Positions 16,958 through 24,719 of a stretch of 64,000 bases of DNA are shown in pieces. Source of the DNA: Sphingomonas sp. S1-29 (GTDB lineage: Bacteria > Pseudomonadota > Alphaproteobacteria > Sphingomonadales > Sphingomonadaceae); contig NZ_CP110678.1 of assembly GCF_026167545.1 (NCBI RefSeq), positions 2,651,001 to 2,715,000 of the forward strand, given 5' to 3'. The position numbers and the translations under genes were made by a program. The notes beneath the pieces were generated by a model, which ran no database searches, was not told the origin of the DNA, and saw only the letters and a program-made list of their open reading frames with translations. How positions within the stretch are numbered: position 1 is the stretch's first letter; every line of letters begins with the position of its first letter.

Positions 16958-17272
16958 TCACGCGTACGCGACCATCGCTCCCGCGCGATATGGTGCGGCG
17001 CCATTGCCGGCAAGCACCTGCAATCGGCGGCGAACATTTGCCGCCATCAGGTTCACATAGATTCGCGCCGCCTCGTTCAGCCGGTGCGCTTCCTCGGCCA
17101 GCGCGCGCAGGTCGGGCGTCATTTCTTCGTCGCCCGCGAGTGCGACCGCTTCGATCGCGGCGAGTTTCTCGGCGGTCGCACGTTCGAGCGCGGCGGCATC
17201 GCTCGCCTTGAGCGCGGCGATTTCGGCGTGCAGGCACTCGATCACCTGCACCAATGCGTCATGCCGGGTCAT
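16958..17272 (-). CDS. flgN: FlgN-like hook-filament junction chaperone
   Basis: 104 residues, mostly helical and Ala/Glu-rich (VQVIECLHAEIAALKASDAA; RALAEEAHRLNEAARIYVNL). FlgN proteins are small helical chaperones for FlgK and FlgL. Conservation is low, so the call depends on helical makeup, length and the overlap (14 bases) with the preceding flgM, a classic pairing. It could otherwise be an unnamed flagellar chaperone. Confidence 0.75.
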   Translation of the reverse strand: MTRHDALVQVIECLHAEIAALKASDAAALERATAEKLAAIEAVALAGDEEMTPDLRALAEEAHRLNEAARIYVNLMAANVRRRLQVLAGNGAAPYRAGAMVAYA

Positions 17273-17564
17273 TGGGCTTCCAGTTCAGCTTCAGGGCCAG
17301 CATGCGATCGGCGATCGTCGCGGGGGAAATCGGAAAGCTGCCATCTTCGATCGCGCGGCGGATGCGCGCGACGCGGTCGGTATCGACCGGCGGCTCGCTC
17401 GCCAGCGAAGCGATCGTCTGCGACAGCGACGTGGCGGCCTTGGTATCGGCGGGGTGGGGATCGGTCCCGGTCTGGATTTCCTTGGCGCGCGTCGCGGCGC
17501 CGACCGCAGCGATGCGCTGCGTCCCGTTCGTTGCGATTGGCTTTGCGCCGATTGAATCCACCAC
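17259..17564 (-). CDS. flgM: FlgM, anti-sigma-28 factor
   Basis: 101 residues starting at tandem GTG codons (17564/17561); no ATG is in frame. The N-terminal half is Ala/Thr-rich and likely unfolded, as in other FlgM. The C-terminal half has the sigma-binding helices: DTDRVARIRRAIEDGSFPIS and ATIADRMLALKLNW. FlgM blocks FliA until it is exported through the finished hook. It has a FliA-type promoter of its own, giving negative feedback, and is co-transcribed with flgN. Confidence 0.92.
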   Translation of the reverse strand: MVDSIGAKPIATNGTQRIAAVGAATRAKEIQTGTDPHPADTKAATSLSQTIASLASEPPVDTDRVARIRRAIEDGSFPISPATIADRMLALKLNWKPNDPA

Positions 17565-17597
17565 GTCCGCTCATCCCGATAGCTGCCGACAAGGGGA

Positions 17598-17624
17598 GGA
17601 ACGACGCCATTACGAAAAGCTTTA
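17598..17624 (-). promoter_or_regulatory. Putative sigma-28 promoter of flgM-flgN
   Basis: On the minus strand TAAAGCTT is followed after exactly 11 bases by GTCGTTCC. The -35 half matches seven of eight positions of the FliA consensus, and the -10 half is shared with the flagellin and second motA sites. It sits in the 67-base gap between flgA and flgM. Confidence 0.65.
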
Positions 17625-17631
17625 GAAAAAA

Positions 17632-18165
17632 TTATTCCGCCCAGCCCGGCAGGGTGACGCGCCCGGCTTCGACCGCCACCGCCTGGATCGGCGGCTTCTT
17701 GGGATCGACCTTCACCATCAGCCGCGCGCCCGCTGCAGCATCCCCCATCGCCACACCGTCGCGCGTAATCGAAAACCCCGCCGATCCGGCCTTTACCATC
17801 ACCGGATCGCCGCGCTTCACGACGATCTCGGGCTTGAGCGCGGGCGTGACCGGAGCGGCAGCGGCGAGGATCGGCGCGCTGGCCTTGGGCTCGGCGATGA
17901 CGGGCACATAGATACGCCACACCGGCGCCATGCAGCGGATCACCACGGTGTCCTGCGCCGGGCTGCGCCATTCGAACTGCGGCATCGCGCAGGGTGCGAG
18001 CTTGAGCCGGCGGTCGATCGCCGCGACCGCGCCGCCATCGCTGCCGATCGCGGCGCCGGTGAATTGTGCGACCGCGGTGTCGAGCAGCGCGGTGTCCTGA
18101 AAGCTGCGTTGTTGCGCGGCGGCGGGTGCCGCGATCAGCAGCGCGGGGATCAGCAGGCGGATCAT
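17632..18165 (-). CDS. flgA: FlgA, P-ring assembly chaperone
   Basis: 177 residues from the ATG at 18165, with a Sec signal peptide (LLIPALLIAAPAAAQ). The C-terminal SAF/ChapFlgA domain is evident: VVKRGDPVMVKAGSAGFSIT, GVAMGDAAAGARLMVK. FlgA is a periplasmic chaperone for FlgI. The first half with two cysteines (LAPCAMPQFEW; VVIRCMAPVW) matches other FlgA proteins. It overlaps the motB-like gene by four bases, so P-ring chaperone and stator 1 share a transcript. Confidence 0.92.
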   Translation of the reverse strand: MIRLLIPALLIAAPAAAQQRSFQDTALLDTAVAQFTGAAIGSDGGAVAAIDRRLKLAPCAMPQFEWRSPAQDTVVIRCMAPVWRIYVPVIAEPKASAPILAAAAPVTPALKPEIVVKRGDPVMVKAGSAGFSITRDGVAMGDAAAGARLMVKVDPKKPPIQAVAVEAGRVTLPGWAE

Positions 18166-18740
18166 TTCTGGTTCCGATCTTGGGGGGCGGCAAGCAAGGG
18201 TTGCCGGGCGGCAGCGGCTTGCCGGGGGGTGGGGTCGCTGCCGGCAAAGCCGATCGCGAGCGTAACGTGGCGACCGCGCGGCGCGGGGTCGGTCGAGATC
18301 ACGATGCGGTCGCGGCCGACGACACCCGCGCGCACCAACGCCTCGGCGACCGCGCGTGCGCGGTCGCTCGCGAGCAGCGCTGCATTGTCGCCCAGCGTAT
18401 CGCGATCGGCGAGCGACCCGTCGACATGGCCGGTCACCAGCAGCCGGGTGCGCGGATCGCGCGCCGCGGTGGCGGCCCAGCGGCTGGCGGTGGCGATACT
18501 CGGTGGCAGCGCCGCCTCGCCGACCGCGAAGCCGCGCACGATCGCGCGGTCGAGCGCGATCGGCGCCGTCGGCTCGGGCGTATCGAACCCCGCGCGGATC
18601 GCGCTGGCGAGCGTCCCGCGATCCAGCTGGCTCGCCTGCACGAACACGAAGAAGCCGACCAGCAGCAGCGCAAGGTCGGCCAGCGTCATCAGCCACACCG
18701 GGCGGGCCGGCGCCGCCGCATCGAAGCGCGCCATGCTCAT
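18162..18740 (-). CDS. MotB-like stator protein 1 (OmpA domain)
   Basis: 192 residues from the first ATG (18740). One membrane helix at about residues 17-35 contains the aspartate expected for proton conduction (WLMTLADLALLLVGFFVFV). The OmpA/MotB peptidoglycan-binding domain follows (LLVTGHVDGSLADRDTLGD, ASDRARAVAEALVRAGV). It is far shorter than the second MotB of this window (312 residues) and lacks its Gly/His-rich N-terminus and long linker. Overlaps motA 1 by an ATGA. Likely partner of the adjacent MotA-like protein. Confidence 0.82.
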   Translation of the reverse strand: MSMARFDAAAPARPVWLMTLADLALLLVGFFVFVQASQLDRGTLASAIRAGFDTPEPTAPIALDRAIVRGFAVGEAALPPSIATASRWAATAARDPRTRLLVTGHVDGSLADRDTLGDNAALLASDRARAVAEALVRAGVVGRDRIVISTDPAPRGRHVTLAIGFAGSDPTPRQAAAARQPLLAAPQDRNQK

Positions 18741-19387
18741 GCCGCGATCTCGCGCCGCCGCGGCATCTCGCGCGCTGCCAGCGCCACCAGCGGCGCCTCG
18801 AGCCGCGCGCGCTCGAAGGCTTCGGCGCGGGCCAGCCGGCGCAATCGCCCGGCGATCGGCGCGGCGACCAGATTGGCGATCAGCGCGCCATACAGCGTGG
18901 CGAGCAGCGCCACCGCCATCGCGCCGCCGATCGCCGCGGGGTCCTGCATCGCGGTGAACATCCGCACCAGGCCGATCAGCGTGCCGATCATGCCGAAGGC
19001 GGGGGCCGCCTCGGCAGCGGCGGACCAGATTTCGGCCGCGCCCAGATGCCGCTCGATCCGCGCCTCGCGCGCATGGGCGAGCATCGCGGCGACCTCGTCG
19101 GGCCCTGCGCCGTCGACGATCTGCGCGATACCCAGCGCCACGTCGGGATCGTCGATCACCGAGCGGTCGAGCGCCATCACGCCATGTTTGCGCGCGATCC
19201 GCCCGAGCGCGGCGATCTGTGCGAGCTGGGGTTCGGCGTCGTGTTCGGCGCGCGGCAATACGCGCAAGGCGCCGGCGGCGCGCGCCAGATTGACGAGCGA
19301 AAAGCGCAGCACGCACGCCGCGAGCGTCCCGCCGCCGACGATGGCAGCGGCGAGCGGGTCGAGAAAGGGAGCGAGGGCGTCAATCAT
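18737..19387 (-). CDS. MotA-like stator protein 1 (MotA/TolQ/ExbB family)
   Basis: 216 residues, shorter than typical MotA. Four membrane segments; the conserved proline-glycine region lies in APAFGMIGTLIGLVRMF (around residues 128-145), followed by AVALLATLYGALIANLV. Cytoplasmic loop with basic and acidic residues between segments 2 and 3. Its position in the flagellar locus with motB 1 and flgA argues for a flagellar stator rather than TolQ/ExbB. The ATG at 19387 lies one base after the predicted sigma-54 start and no Shine-Dalgarno is visible. Confidence 0.82.
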   Translation of the reverse strand: MIDALAPFLDPLAAAIVGGGTLAACVLRFSLVNLARAAGALRVLPRAEHDAEPQLAQIAALGRIARKHGVMALDRSVIDDPDVALGIAQIVDGAGPDEVAAMLAHAREARIERHLGAAEIWSAAAEAAPAFGMIGTLIGLVRMFTAMQDPAAIGGAMAVALLATLYGALIANLVAAPIAGRLRRLARAEAFERARLEAPLVALAAREMPRRREIAA

Positions 19388-19398
19388 GCCAGCGCTGC

Positions 19399-19414
19399 AG
19401 CAAGGACCGTGCCG
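19399..19414 (-). promoter_or_regulatory. Sigma-54 promoter for motA1-motB1-flgA
   Basis: The minus strand reads CGGCACG GTCC TTGCT, matching the -24/-12 consensus except for the first base. The predicted start is near 19388, right at the ATG of motA 1 (19387), which suggests a leaderless message. Confidence 0.78.
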
Positions 19415-19499
19415 ATTTGCCCGCTTGCCGCCGCGGGCAGTGCCTTGCCGGGGGCGGCAAGGCGTTGCCGGTTAACCGGGGGAGGGCGGCCCACCAACC

Positions 19500-19580
19500 C
19501 GTCACCCCAGCGAAAGCTGGGGTCTCCCGCCATGGAGCGCGCGCTAGCCGAAAGAGACCCCAGCTTTCGCTGGGGTGACG
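19500..19580. repeat. Paired inverted repeat (cccagcgaaagctggg family)
   Basis: Two oppositely oriented copies of gtcaccccagcgaaagctgg-type hairpins at about 19500-19524 and 19555-19580. The element lies between the divergent sigma-54 promoters of motA 1 and flgB. Apart from these sites I see nothing in the 300-base gap 19388-19687. Confidence 0.85.
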
Positions 19581-19633
19581 AAGCGGGGGCTGTGGTGACG
19601 ATCTAATGCCGCCTCTCCGCCCCGCCGCCAAAC

Positions 19634-19649
19634 TGGCACGCCCCTTGCT
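19634..19649 (+). promoter_or_regulatory. Sigma-54 promoter of the flgB-L operon
   Basis: TGGCACG CCCC TTGCT is a perfect -24/-12 match. The predicted start near 19660 leaves a 28-base leader with AAGGA before the flgB ATG at 19688. Confidence 0.9.
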
Positions 19650-19687
19650 GGTATCCGTCCGCATGACCTCGGACAAGGAACCGGCAG

Positions 19688-20041
19688 ATGGCGAGTGAAG
19701 GGCTCTTCGGCGTACACGGACAGGCTTTGTCGGTGCGGTCGCAGCGCATGGGCATTCTCGCGTCGAACATCGCTAACGCCTCGACCCCTGGGTTCAAGGC
19801 CAAGGACATCGATTTCCAGGCGGCGCTAAAGAGCATCGATGCCCCCGGCGGCTCGACCGACCGCGCGATCGGTGCCGCGACCAAATATCGCGTGCCCGCA
19901 CAGCCTTCGATGGACGGCAACACCGTCGAGCTGTCGACCGAGCAGACCGCCTTCGCCGAAAATGCCGTCGCCTATCAGACGACGCTGGCGTTCCTCAACG
20001 GTCGCATCTCGACGATCACCCGCGCGCTGAAGGGCGAATGA
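19688..20041 (+). CDS. flgB: FlgB, proximal rod protein
   Basis: 117 residues with the rod/hook N-terminal signature LFGVHGQALSVRSQRMGILA followed by SNIANASTPGFKAKD. FlgB is the rod subunit nearest the MS ring. ATG at 19688 follows an AAGGA ribosome site; the stop overlaps flgC in an ATGA. First gene of a tightly packed plus-strand operon reaching flgL. Confidence 0.96.
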   Translation: MASEGLFGVHGQALSVRSQRMGILASNIANASTPGFKAKDIDFQAALKSIDAPGGSTDRAIGAATKYRVPAQPSMDGNTVELSTEQTAFAENAVAYQTTLAFLNGRISTITRALKGE

Positions 20042-20457
20042 GCATGAACGGTCCCAATCCGATGAACATCTTCCAGGTCAGCGGCCGCGCGATGTCGGCG
20101 CAGCTGGTGCGGATGAACACGACCGCGTCGAACCTCGCCAATGCCGGCGCCGTCGCGACCACGCCCGAGGCGGCGTACCGGACGATGAAACCGGTGTTCC
20201 GCACCCATTTCGACACCGCGTCGAAGATGGCGACGGTCGATGTCGAAAGCATCGTCACCGCGGGCGAGGCGCCGACCAAGCGCTATGATCCGGGCAATCC
20301 GCTCGCCGATGCCGAGGGCAATGTCTACGAAAGCGCGGTCGAGGAAACGCGCGAGCTGGTCGACATGATGGAGGCGGCGCGCACCTACCAGAACAATGTC
20401 GAGGTGATGCAGACCGCCAAGTCACTGATCACCGAAACGCTGCGGTTGGGTCGCTGA
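20038..20457 (+). CDS. flgC: FlgC, proximal rod protein
   Basis: 139 residues. N-terminal rod motif MSAQLVRMNTTASNLANAG and C-terminal ARTYQNNVEVMQTAKSLI with the terminal helix typical of FlgC. It stacks with FlgB and FlgF in the rod. ATG overlaps the flgB stop; flgD starts two bases after its own stop. Confidence 0.96.
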   Translation: MSMNGPNPMNIFQVSGRAMSAQLVRMNTTASNLANAGAVATTPEAAYRTMKPVFRTHFDTASKMATVDVESIVTAGEAPTKRYDPGNPLADAEGNVYESAVEETRELVDMMEAARTYQNNVEVMQTAKSLITETLRLGR

Positions 20458-20459
20458 TC

Positions 20460-21143
20460 ATGGCCAGCAGCTTCGACAGCACGCTCGCCAATCTGGGCAT
20501 CGCGCGCAGCGGCGCGACCGATCCGCAACTGACGACGCGGAGCGCGCAGCAAACGCTCGACCAGGGCGATTTCTTGTCGCTGATGACCGCGCAGCTCAAG
20601 AACCAGGATCCGTTCGAGCCCGTCGACAACACCGCGATGGTCGCGCAGATGGCACAATTCTCCTCGCTCGCGGGCATCACCGAGATGTCGTCGACGCTGA
20701 AGGCGATCGCCGACAAGCTCGGCGCCTCGGGGATGACCGATGCCGCCGCGCTGGTCGGCCGCACCGTGCTCGCCGAGGGCAATGTCGCTTATGGCCGCAC
20801 CACCGGCGGGCTGCAGGGCGGCATCGAGCTGGCGGGCGACGTCAGCGAATTGTCGGTCGCGATCAAGGCCGCCGACGGCACCACGCTGCGCACGCTCGAC
20901 CTGGGCGCGCAAAAGGCGGGCACCGTGACCTTCGATTGGGACGGCAAGACCGAGACCGGCGCCGCGGCGGGTGACGGTCCCTTCACCATCGTGCCGACCG
21001 CGCGCAACGGCGGCGCCGCGGTGAACAACAAGACGCTCGTCTGGGCGCCGGTCAGCTCGGTCAGCCTCGTCGCCGGCGAACCGGTCCTCACCCTACCTGG
21101 CATCGGCCAGGTCAAATCCTCCGCCATCCGTTCGATCGGCTGA
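20460..21143 (+). CDS. flgD: FlgD, hook-capping scaffold protein
   Basis: 227 residues. The N-terminal scaffold motif is clear: DFLSLMTAQLKNQDPFEPVD followed by NTAMVAQMAQFSSLAGI. The middle and C-terminal parts carry the FlgD Ig-like/tudor-like region (VSELSVAIKAADGTTLRTLD; TVTFDWDGKTETG). FlgD caps the growing hook and is removed when the hook is complete. Confidence 0.96.
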   Translation: MASSFDSTLANLGIARSGATDPQLTTRSAQQTLDQGDFLSLMTAQLKNQDPFEPVDNTAMVAQMAQFSSLAGITEMSSTLKAIADKLGASGMTDAAALVGRTVLAEGNVAYGRTTGGLQGGIELAGDVSELSVAIKAADGTTLRTLDLGAQKAGTVTFDWDGKTETGAAAGDGPFTIVPTARNGGAAVNNKTLVWAPVSSVSLVAGEPVLTLPGIGQVKSSAIRSIG

Positions 21144-21167
21144 AATCCAAGCACAGGAGCCACTGCC

Positions 21168-22433
21168 ATGTCCTTCTACACGTCGCTCAGCGGGCTGCAG
21201 GCCAGCCAAAAGGAAATGTCGACGATTTCGCACAATCTGGCGAACGTCGCGACCGACGGCTTCAAGAAGAGCCGCACCGAATTCGCCGACGTCATCGCCT
21301 CGAGCGTGTCGGTGAACCCCACCAGCGTGGTCGGATCGGGCGTCGTCACCAAGGCGATCCGCCAGCAATTCGGCCAGGGCACGCTGATCCAGACCGGCTC
21401 GACGCTCGACCTGGCGATCTCGGGCGACGGCTTCTTCGCGGTCAAGCCCGATGCCGATGGCTCGAAGGTCAACTTCACCCGCAACGGCAGCATGCTGATC
21501 GACAACGAACGCTATGTCGTCGATTCGAACGGCAACAACCTCCAGGTCTATCCGGTCGACGGATCGGGCGCGGTGGTGGCGGCGGGGATCGACAGCCTGA
21601 TCAGCCTGCGCCTGCCGCAGACCAGCGGGACGCCGACCCCGACCAGCAACGTCGCCTTGTCCGTGAACCTCAATTCGGGCGCCTCGATCCCGTCGGCGAC
21701 CACCTTCGATCGCTTCAATCCCGCCAGCTACAACCAGTCGATCCAGACCACGGTGTATGACGGCAATGGCAGCCCGCTGACGATGACCAGCTATCTGGTC
21801 CGCCAGACCGCGCCGACCGTCGCCGAGCCGACCTCGGATTGGGCGGTGTACAGCTTCGTCGGCGATCAGCCGCTAGCCGCCGGCGGTGCCGCCGCGGTGA
21901 CGCTGACCTTCGACGATACCGGCGCGCTGACGACGCCGACGACGCCGACCCTGTTCGACCCGTTCACCCCATCGGGCAGCAATTCGGAGCAGCAGCTCGC
22001 GCTCGATTTCGGGATCGATACCACGCTCACCGCGGCGCCCTTCGTGGTCAACAGCCGCACCCAGGACGGTGCGGCGATCGGCCAGCTCGAATCGGTGTCG
22101 GTCGATGCCGAGGGGATGGTGTTCGCCAGCTTCTCGAACGGCGACAACACCGCACTCGGCAAGGTCGCGCTCGCCAACTTCGCCAACCCATCGGGGCTGC
22201 GCCAGCTCGGCAACGGCACCTGGTCGGCGACCGGCCTGGCGGGTGAGGTCGTGCTCGGCGAGGCCAACCAGAGCGGGCTCGGCGGGCTGATGTCGGGGAT
22301 CATCGAGGGTTCGAACGTCGACATCACCGAGGAGCTCGTCGCGCTGATCGCGGCGCAGCGCAACTTCCAGGCGAATGCGAAGGCGCTCGATACCTCGAGC
22401 CAGATTTCGCAGACGATCTTCAACATCAACTGA
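21168..22433 (+). CDS. flgE: FlgE, hook protein
   Basis: 421 residues starting with the hook signature MSFYTSLSGLQASQKEMSTI and SHNLANVATDGFKKS; the C-terminus ends IAAQRNFQANAKALDTSSQI. The central D1/D2 domains contain the FlgE region LDLAISGDGFFAVKP. ATG with AGGAG about ten bases upstream. FlgE polymerises into the hook. Confidence 0.97.
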   Translation: MSFYTSLSGLQASQKEMSTISHNLANVATDGFKKSRTEFADVIASSVSVNPTSVVGSGVVTKAIRQQFGQGTLIQTGSTLDLAISGDGFFAVKPDADGSKVNFTRNGSMLIDNERYVVDSNGNNLQVYPVDGSGAVVAAGIDSLISLRLPQTSGTPTPTSNVALSVNLNSGASIPSATTFDRFNPASYNQSIQTTVYDGNGSPLTMTSYLVRQTAPTVAEPTSDWAVYSFVGDQPLAAGGAAAVTLTFDDTGALTTPTTPTLFDPFTPSGSNSEQQLALDFGIDTTLTAAPFVVNSRTQDGAAIGQLESVSVDAEGMVFASFSNGDNTALGKVALANFANPSGLRQLGNGTWSATGLAGEVVLGEANQSGLGGLMSGIIEGSNVDITEELVALIAAQRNFQANAKALDTSSQISQTIFNIN

Positions 22434-22459
22434 TCGAGCGGACGGGGGGACGATAGCCG

Positions 22460-23212
22460 ATGGACCGTCTGGTCTACACCGCGATGTCGGGGCTCAAGAG
22501 CCAGATGGCGGCGCAAGCCTCGATCGCGAACAACATCGCGAACGCATCGACCATCGGCTATCGCCAGGACCGCGTCACCTTCGAGCGGCTGATGCTCAAG
22601 GGTGATGGCGGGTTCGATTCGCGCCAGCCATCGGCCAAGGAAGTCACCGACGCCGATCGCCGCGCCGGAACGATCATGTCGACCGGGCGACCGCTCGACG
22701 TCGCCGTCACCACCGATGCGTGGATCGGCGTCCAGGCGACCGACGGCAGCGAAGCCTATACCAGGCGCGGCGACCTCAACGTGGCGCTGTCGGGGCTGCT
22801 CGAGACCGGCGACGGCTTCCCGGTGCTGGGCGCCACCGGCACCCCGATCACCGTCCCGCCGCACGATCGCATCATGATCGCCGACGACGGCACGGTATCG
22901 ATCACCCCGCGCGGCGCCGAACCCGGCAGCGCGCCGCAGGTGATCGACCGGCTGAAACTGGTGAGCACCCAAGGGACGCAGACGCTCAAGGGGCTCGACA
23001 ACCTGCTGCATGTCGAAGGCGGCGGGGTGCTGCCGCAGGACCTGGAAGCCAAGGTGACGAGCGGGTCGCTCGAACAGTCGAACGTCAATCTTACCGAAGC
23101 GCTGGTCGACATGATCGAGAACCAGCGATCGTATGAAGTGCAGGCCAACTTGTTGAAGGAGGCCAAGAAAATGGACGAATCGAGCGCATCCTTGATGCGG
23201 ATTCAGGGTTAA
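22460..23212 (+). CDS. flgF: FlgF, proximal rod protein
   Basis: 250 residues. N-terminus MDRLVYTAMSGLKSQMAAQA with SIANNIANASTIGYRQDRV; C-terminus NVNLTEALVDMIENQRSYEV plus QANLLKEAKKMDESSASLM. Length and motifs fit FlgF rather than FlgG, which follows directly. Forms the rod layer above FlgC. Confidence 0.95.
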   Translation: MDRLVYTAMSGLKSQMAAQASIANNIANASTIGYRQDRVTFERLMLKGDGGFDSRQPSAKEVTDADRRAGTIMSTGRPLDVAVTTDAWIGVQATDGSEAYTRRGDLNVALSGLLETGDGFPVLGATGTPITVPPHDRIMIADDGTVSITPRGAEPGSAPQVIDRLKLVSTQGTQTLKGLDNLLHVEGGGVLPQDLEAKVTSGSLEQSNVNLTEALVDMIENQRSYEVQANLLKEAKKMDESSASLMRIQG

Positions 23213-23224
23213 GGGAGCGATTTC

Positions 23225-24013
23225 ATGGGCAGTGCGGCAATGCATATCGCGCGGACCGGGCTCGACGCCCAGGATACGCGCATGCGGGTCATTTCGAACA
23301 ACCTCGCCAACGTCAACACCACCGGGTTCAAGCGCGATCGCGCGGCGTTCGAGACGCTCGCCTATCAGGTGGTGACCGCCCCCGGATCGGCGAGCACGTC
23401 GGAGACCAACTACGCCACCGGCCTGACGCTGGGCACCGGCGTTCGCGTCCAGGGCACCGCGCGGATCAATACCCAGGGGTCGCTGCAGACGACGGGCAAT
23501 TCGCTCGACGTCGCGCTCGACGGTGACGGCTTCTTTCAGGTGACGCTGCCCGGCGGCCAGCTCGGCTACACCCGCGCGGGCAATTTCGCGCGTTCGCCCG
23601 AGGGGCTGATGGTTACCAGCGAAGGCTATCAGGTGATGCCCGGCATCACGATTCCCGAGGGTGCGACGACGATCACGATCGGCGCCGACGGCACGGTCAG
23701 CGCGACGATCCAGGGCCAGACCGAGGCGAGCCAGATCGGCCAGCTCCAGGTCGCAGGCTTTCCCAACGCCGCGGGGCTGCAGGCGACCGGCGACAATTAC
23801 CTGATCGAAACCGCCGCCAGCGGCGCCGCCAATCTGGGGGTCGCCGGGCTCGATGGCCGCGGCCAGATCCGCCAGGGGATGCTCGAGGGATCGAACGTCA
23901 ACGTGGTCGAGGAGCTGGTCGACATGATCGAGACCCAGCGCGCCTACGAGGTCAATTCGAAGATGATCACCGCGACCGATGAGATGCTGCAATATGTCAA
24001 TCAGAACCTCTGA
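23225..24013 (+). CDS. flgG: FlgG, distal rod protein
   Basis: 262 residues, the classic FlgG length. Motifs: HIARTGLDAQDTRMRVISNN, LANVNTTGFKRDRAAFETL, SLDVALDGDGFFQVTLPGG and the C-terminal VEELVDMIETQRAYEVNSKM. It forms the long distal rod that passes through the P and L rings. The flgH ATG follows its stop by one base. Confidence 0.97.
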   Translation: MGSAAMHIARTGLDAQDTRMRVISNNLANVNTTGFKRDRAAFETLAYQVVTAPGSASTSETNYATGLTLGTGVRVQGTARINTQGSLQTTGNSLDVALDGDGFFQVTLPGGQLGYTRAGNFARSPEGLMVTSEGYQVMPGITIPEGATTITIGADGTVSATIQGQTEASQIGQLQVAGFPNAAGLQATGDNYLIETAASGAANLGVAGLDGRGQIRQGMLEGSNVNVVEELVDMIETQRAYEVNSKMITATDEMLQYVNQNL

Positions 24014-24014
24014 G

Positions 24015-24719
24015 ATGGGGGCGAATTGGCTTCGCTTCGCGCTCGGCCTCGCGATCGGCACCACCACGCTCGCGCTCGCCGGCGTAGGCGCATCGCCTGC
24101 CAACGCGCAGATCTTCGGCAAGAAGGCAGCGCCCGAAGATTTCGCCGCAACCTTGCCCACGCCCGCCCCGATCGCAGCGCCCGCCAACGGGTCGATCTTC
24201 CAGCCCGCCGACGGCTATGCCGCGCTCTACGAAGGCCAGCGCGCGCGCCGTCGCGGCGATCCGCTGACGATCGTGCTGGTCGAGCGCACCGCCGCGTCGA
24301 AATCGGCGGCGTCGAACCTCGACAGCAAGGGCAGCTTCGGGCTCACCGGCCCGTCGACCGGTCCGCTGTCGCAGTTTCGCCCCACCGATGCGCAGGCCAG
24401 CGGCAATCGCGGCTTCCAGGGGGTCGGTGCCGCCGACCAGGCCAATGCGCTGACGGGTGAGGTCAGCGTGACCGTCGCCGAAGTCTATCCCAACGGGACG
24501 ATGCTGGTGCAGGGGCAAAAGCGGCTGACGCTCAATCGCGGCGACGAATTCGTCCAGATCAAGGGCATCGTCCGCACGATCGACGTCGACGCCAACAACC
24601 GCGTCGCCTCGACCCGCGTCGCCGATGCCAGGATCAGCTATACCGGCAAGGGCGACGTCGCCCGCGCCAGCCGCCAGGGGTGGCTCAGCCGCTTCTTCCA
24701 GACGATCAGTCCGTTCTGA
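24015..24719 (+). CDS. flgH: FlgH, L-ring protein (no lipobox cysteine)
   Basis: 234 residues from the ATG at 24015. The mature part has FlgH hallmarks: ADGYAALYEGQRARRRGDPL, TIVLVERTAASKSAASNLDS, GEVSVTVAEVYPNGTMLVQG, RVADARISYTGKGDVARAS. FlgH is normally an outer-membrane lipoprotein. Here the signal sequence ends GASPANAQIFG with a signal-peptidase-I style site and no cysteine anywhere near it, so the usual lipid anchor appears to be missing. The stop shares one base with the flgI ATG. Confidence 0.94.
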   Translation: MGANWLRFALGLAIGTTTLALAGVGASPANAQIFGKKAAPEDFAATLPTPAPIAAPANGSIFQPADGYAALYEGQRARRRGDPLTIVLVERTAASKSAASNLDSKGSFGLTGPSTGPLSQFRPTDAQASGNRGFQGVGAADQANALTGEVSVTVAEVYPNGTMLVQGQKRLTLNRGDEFVQIKGIVRTIDVDANNRVASTRVADARISYTGKGDVARASRQGWLSRFFQTISPF

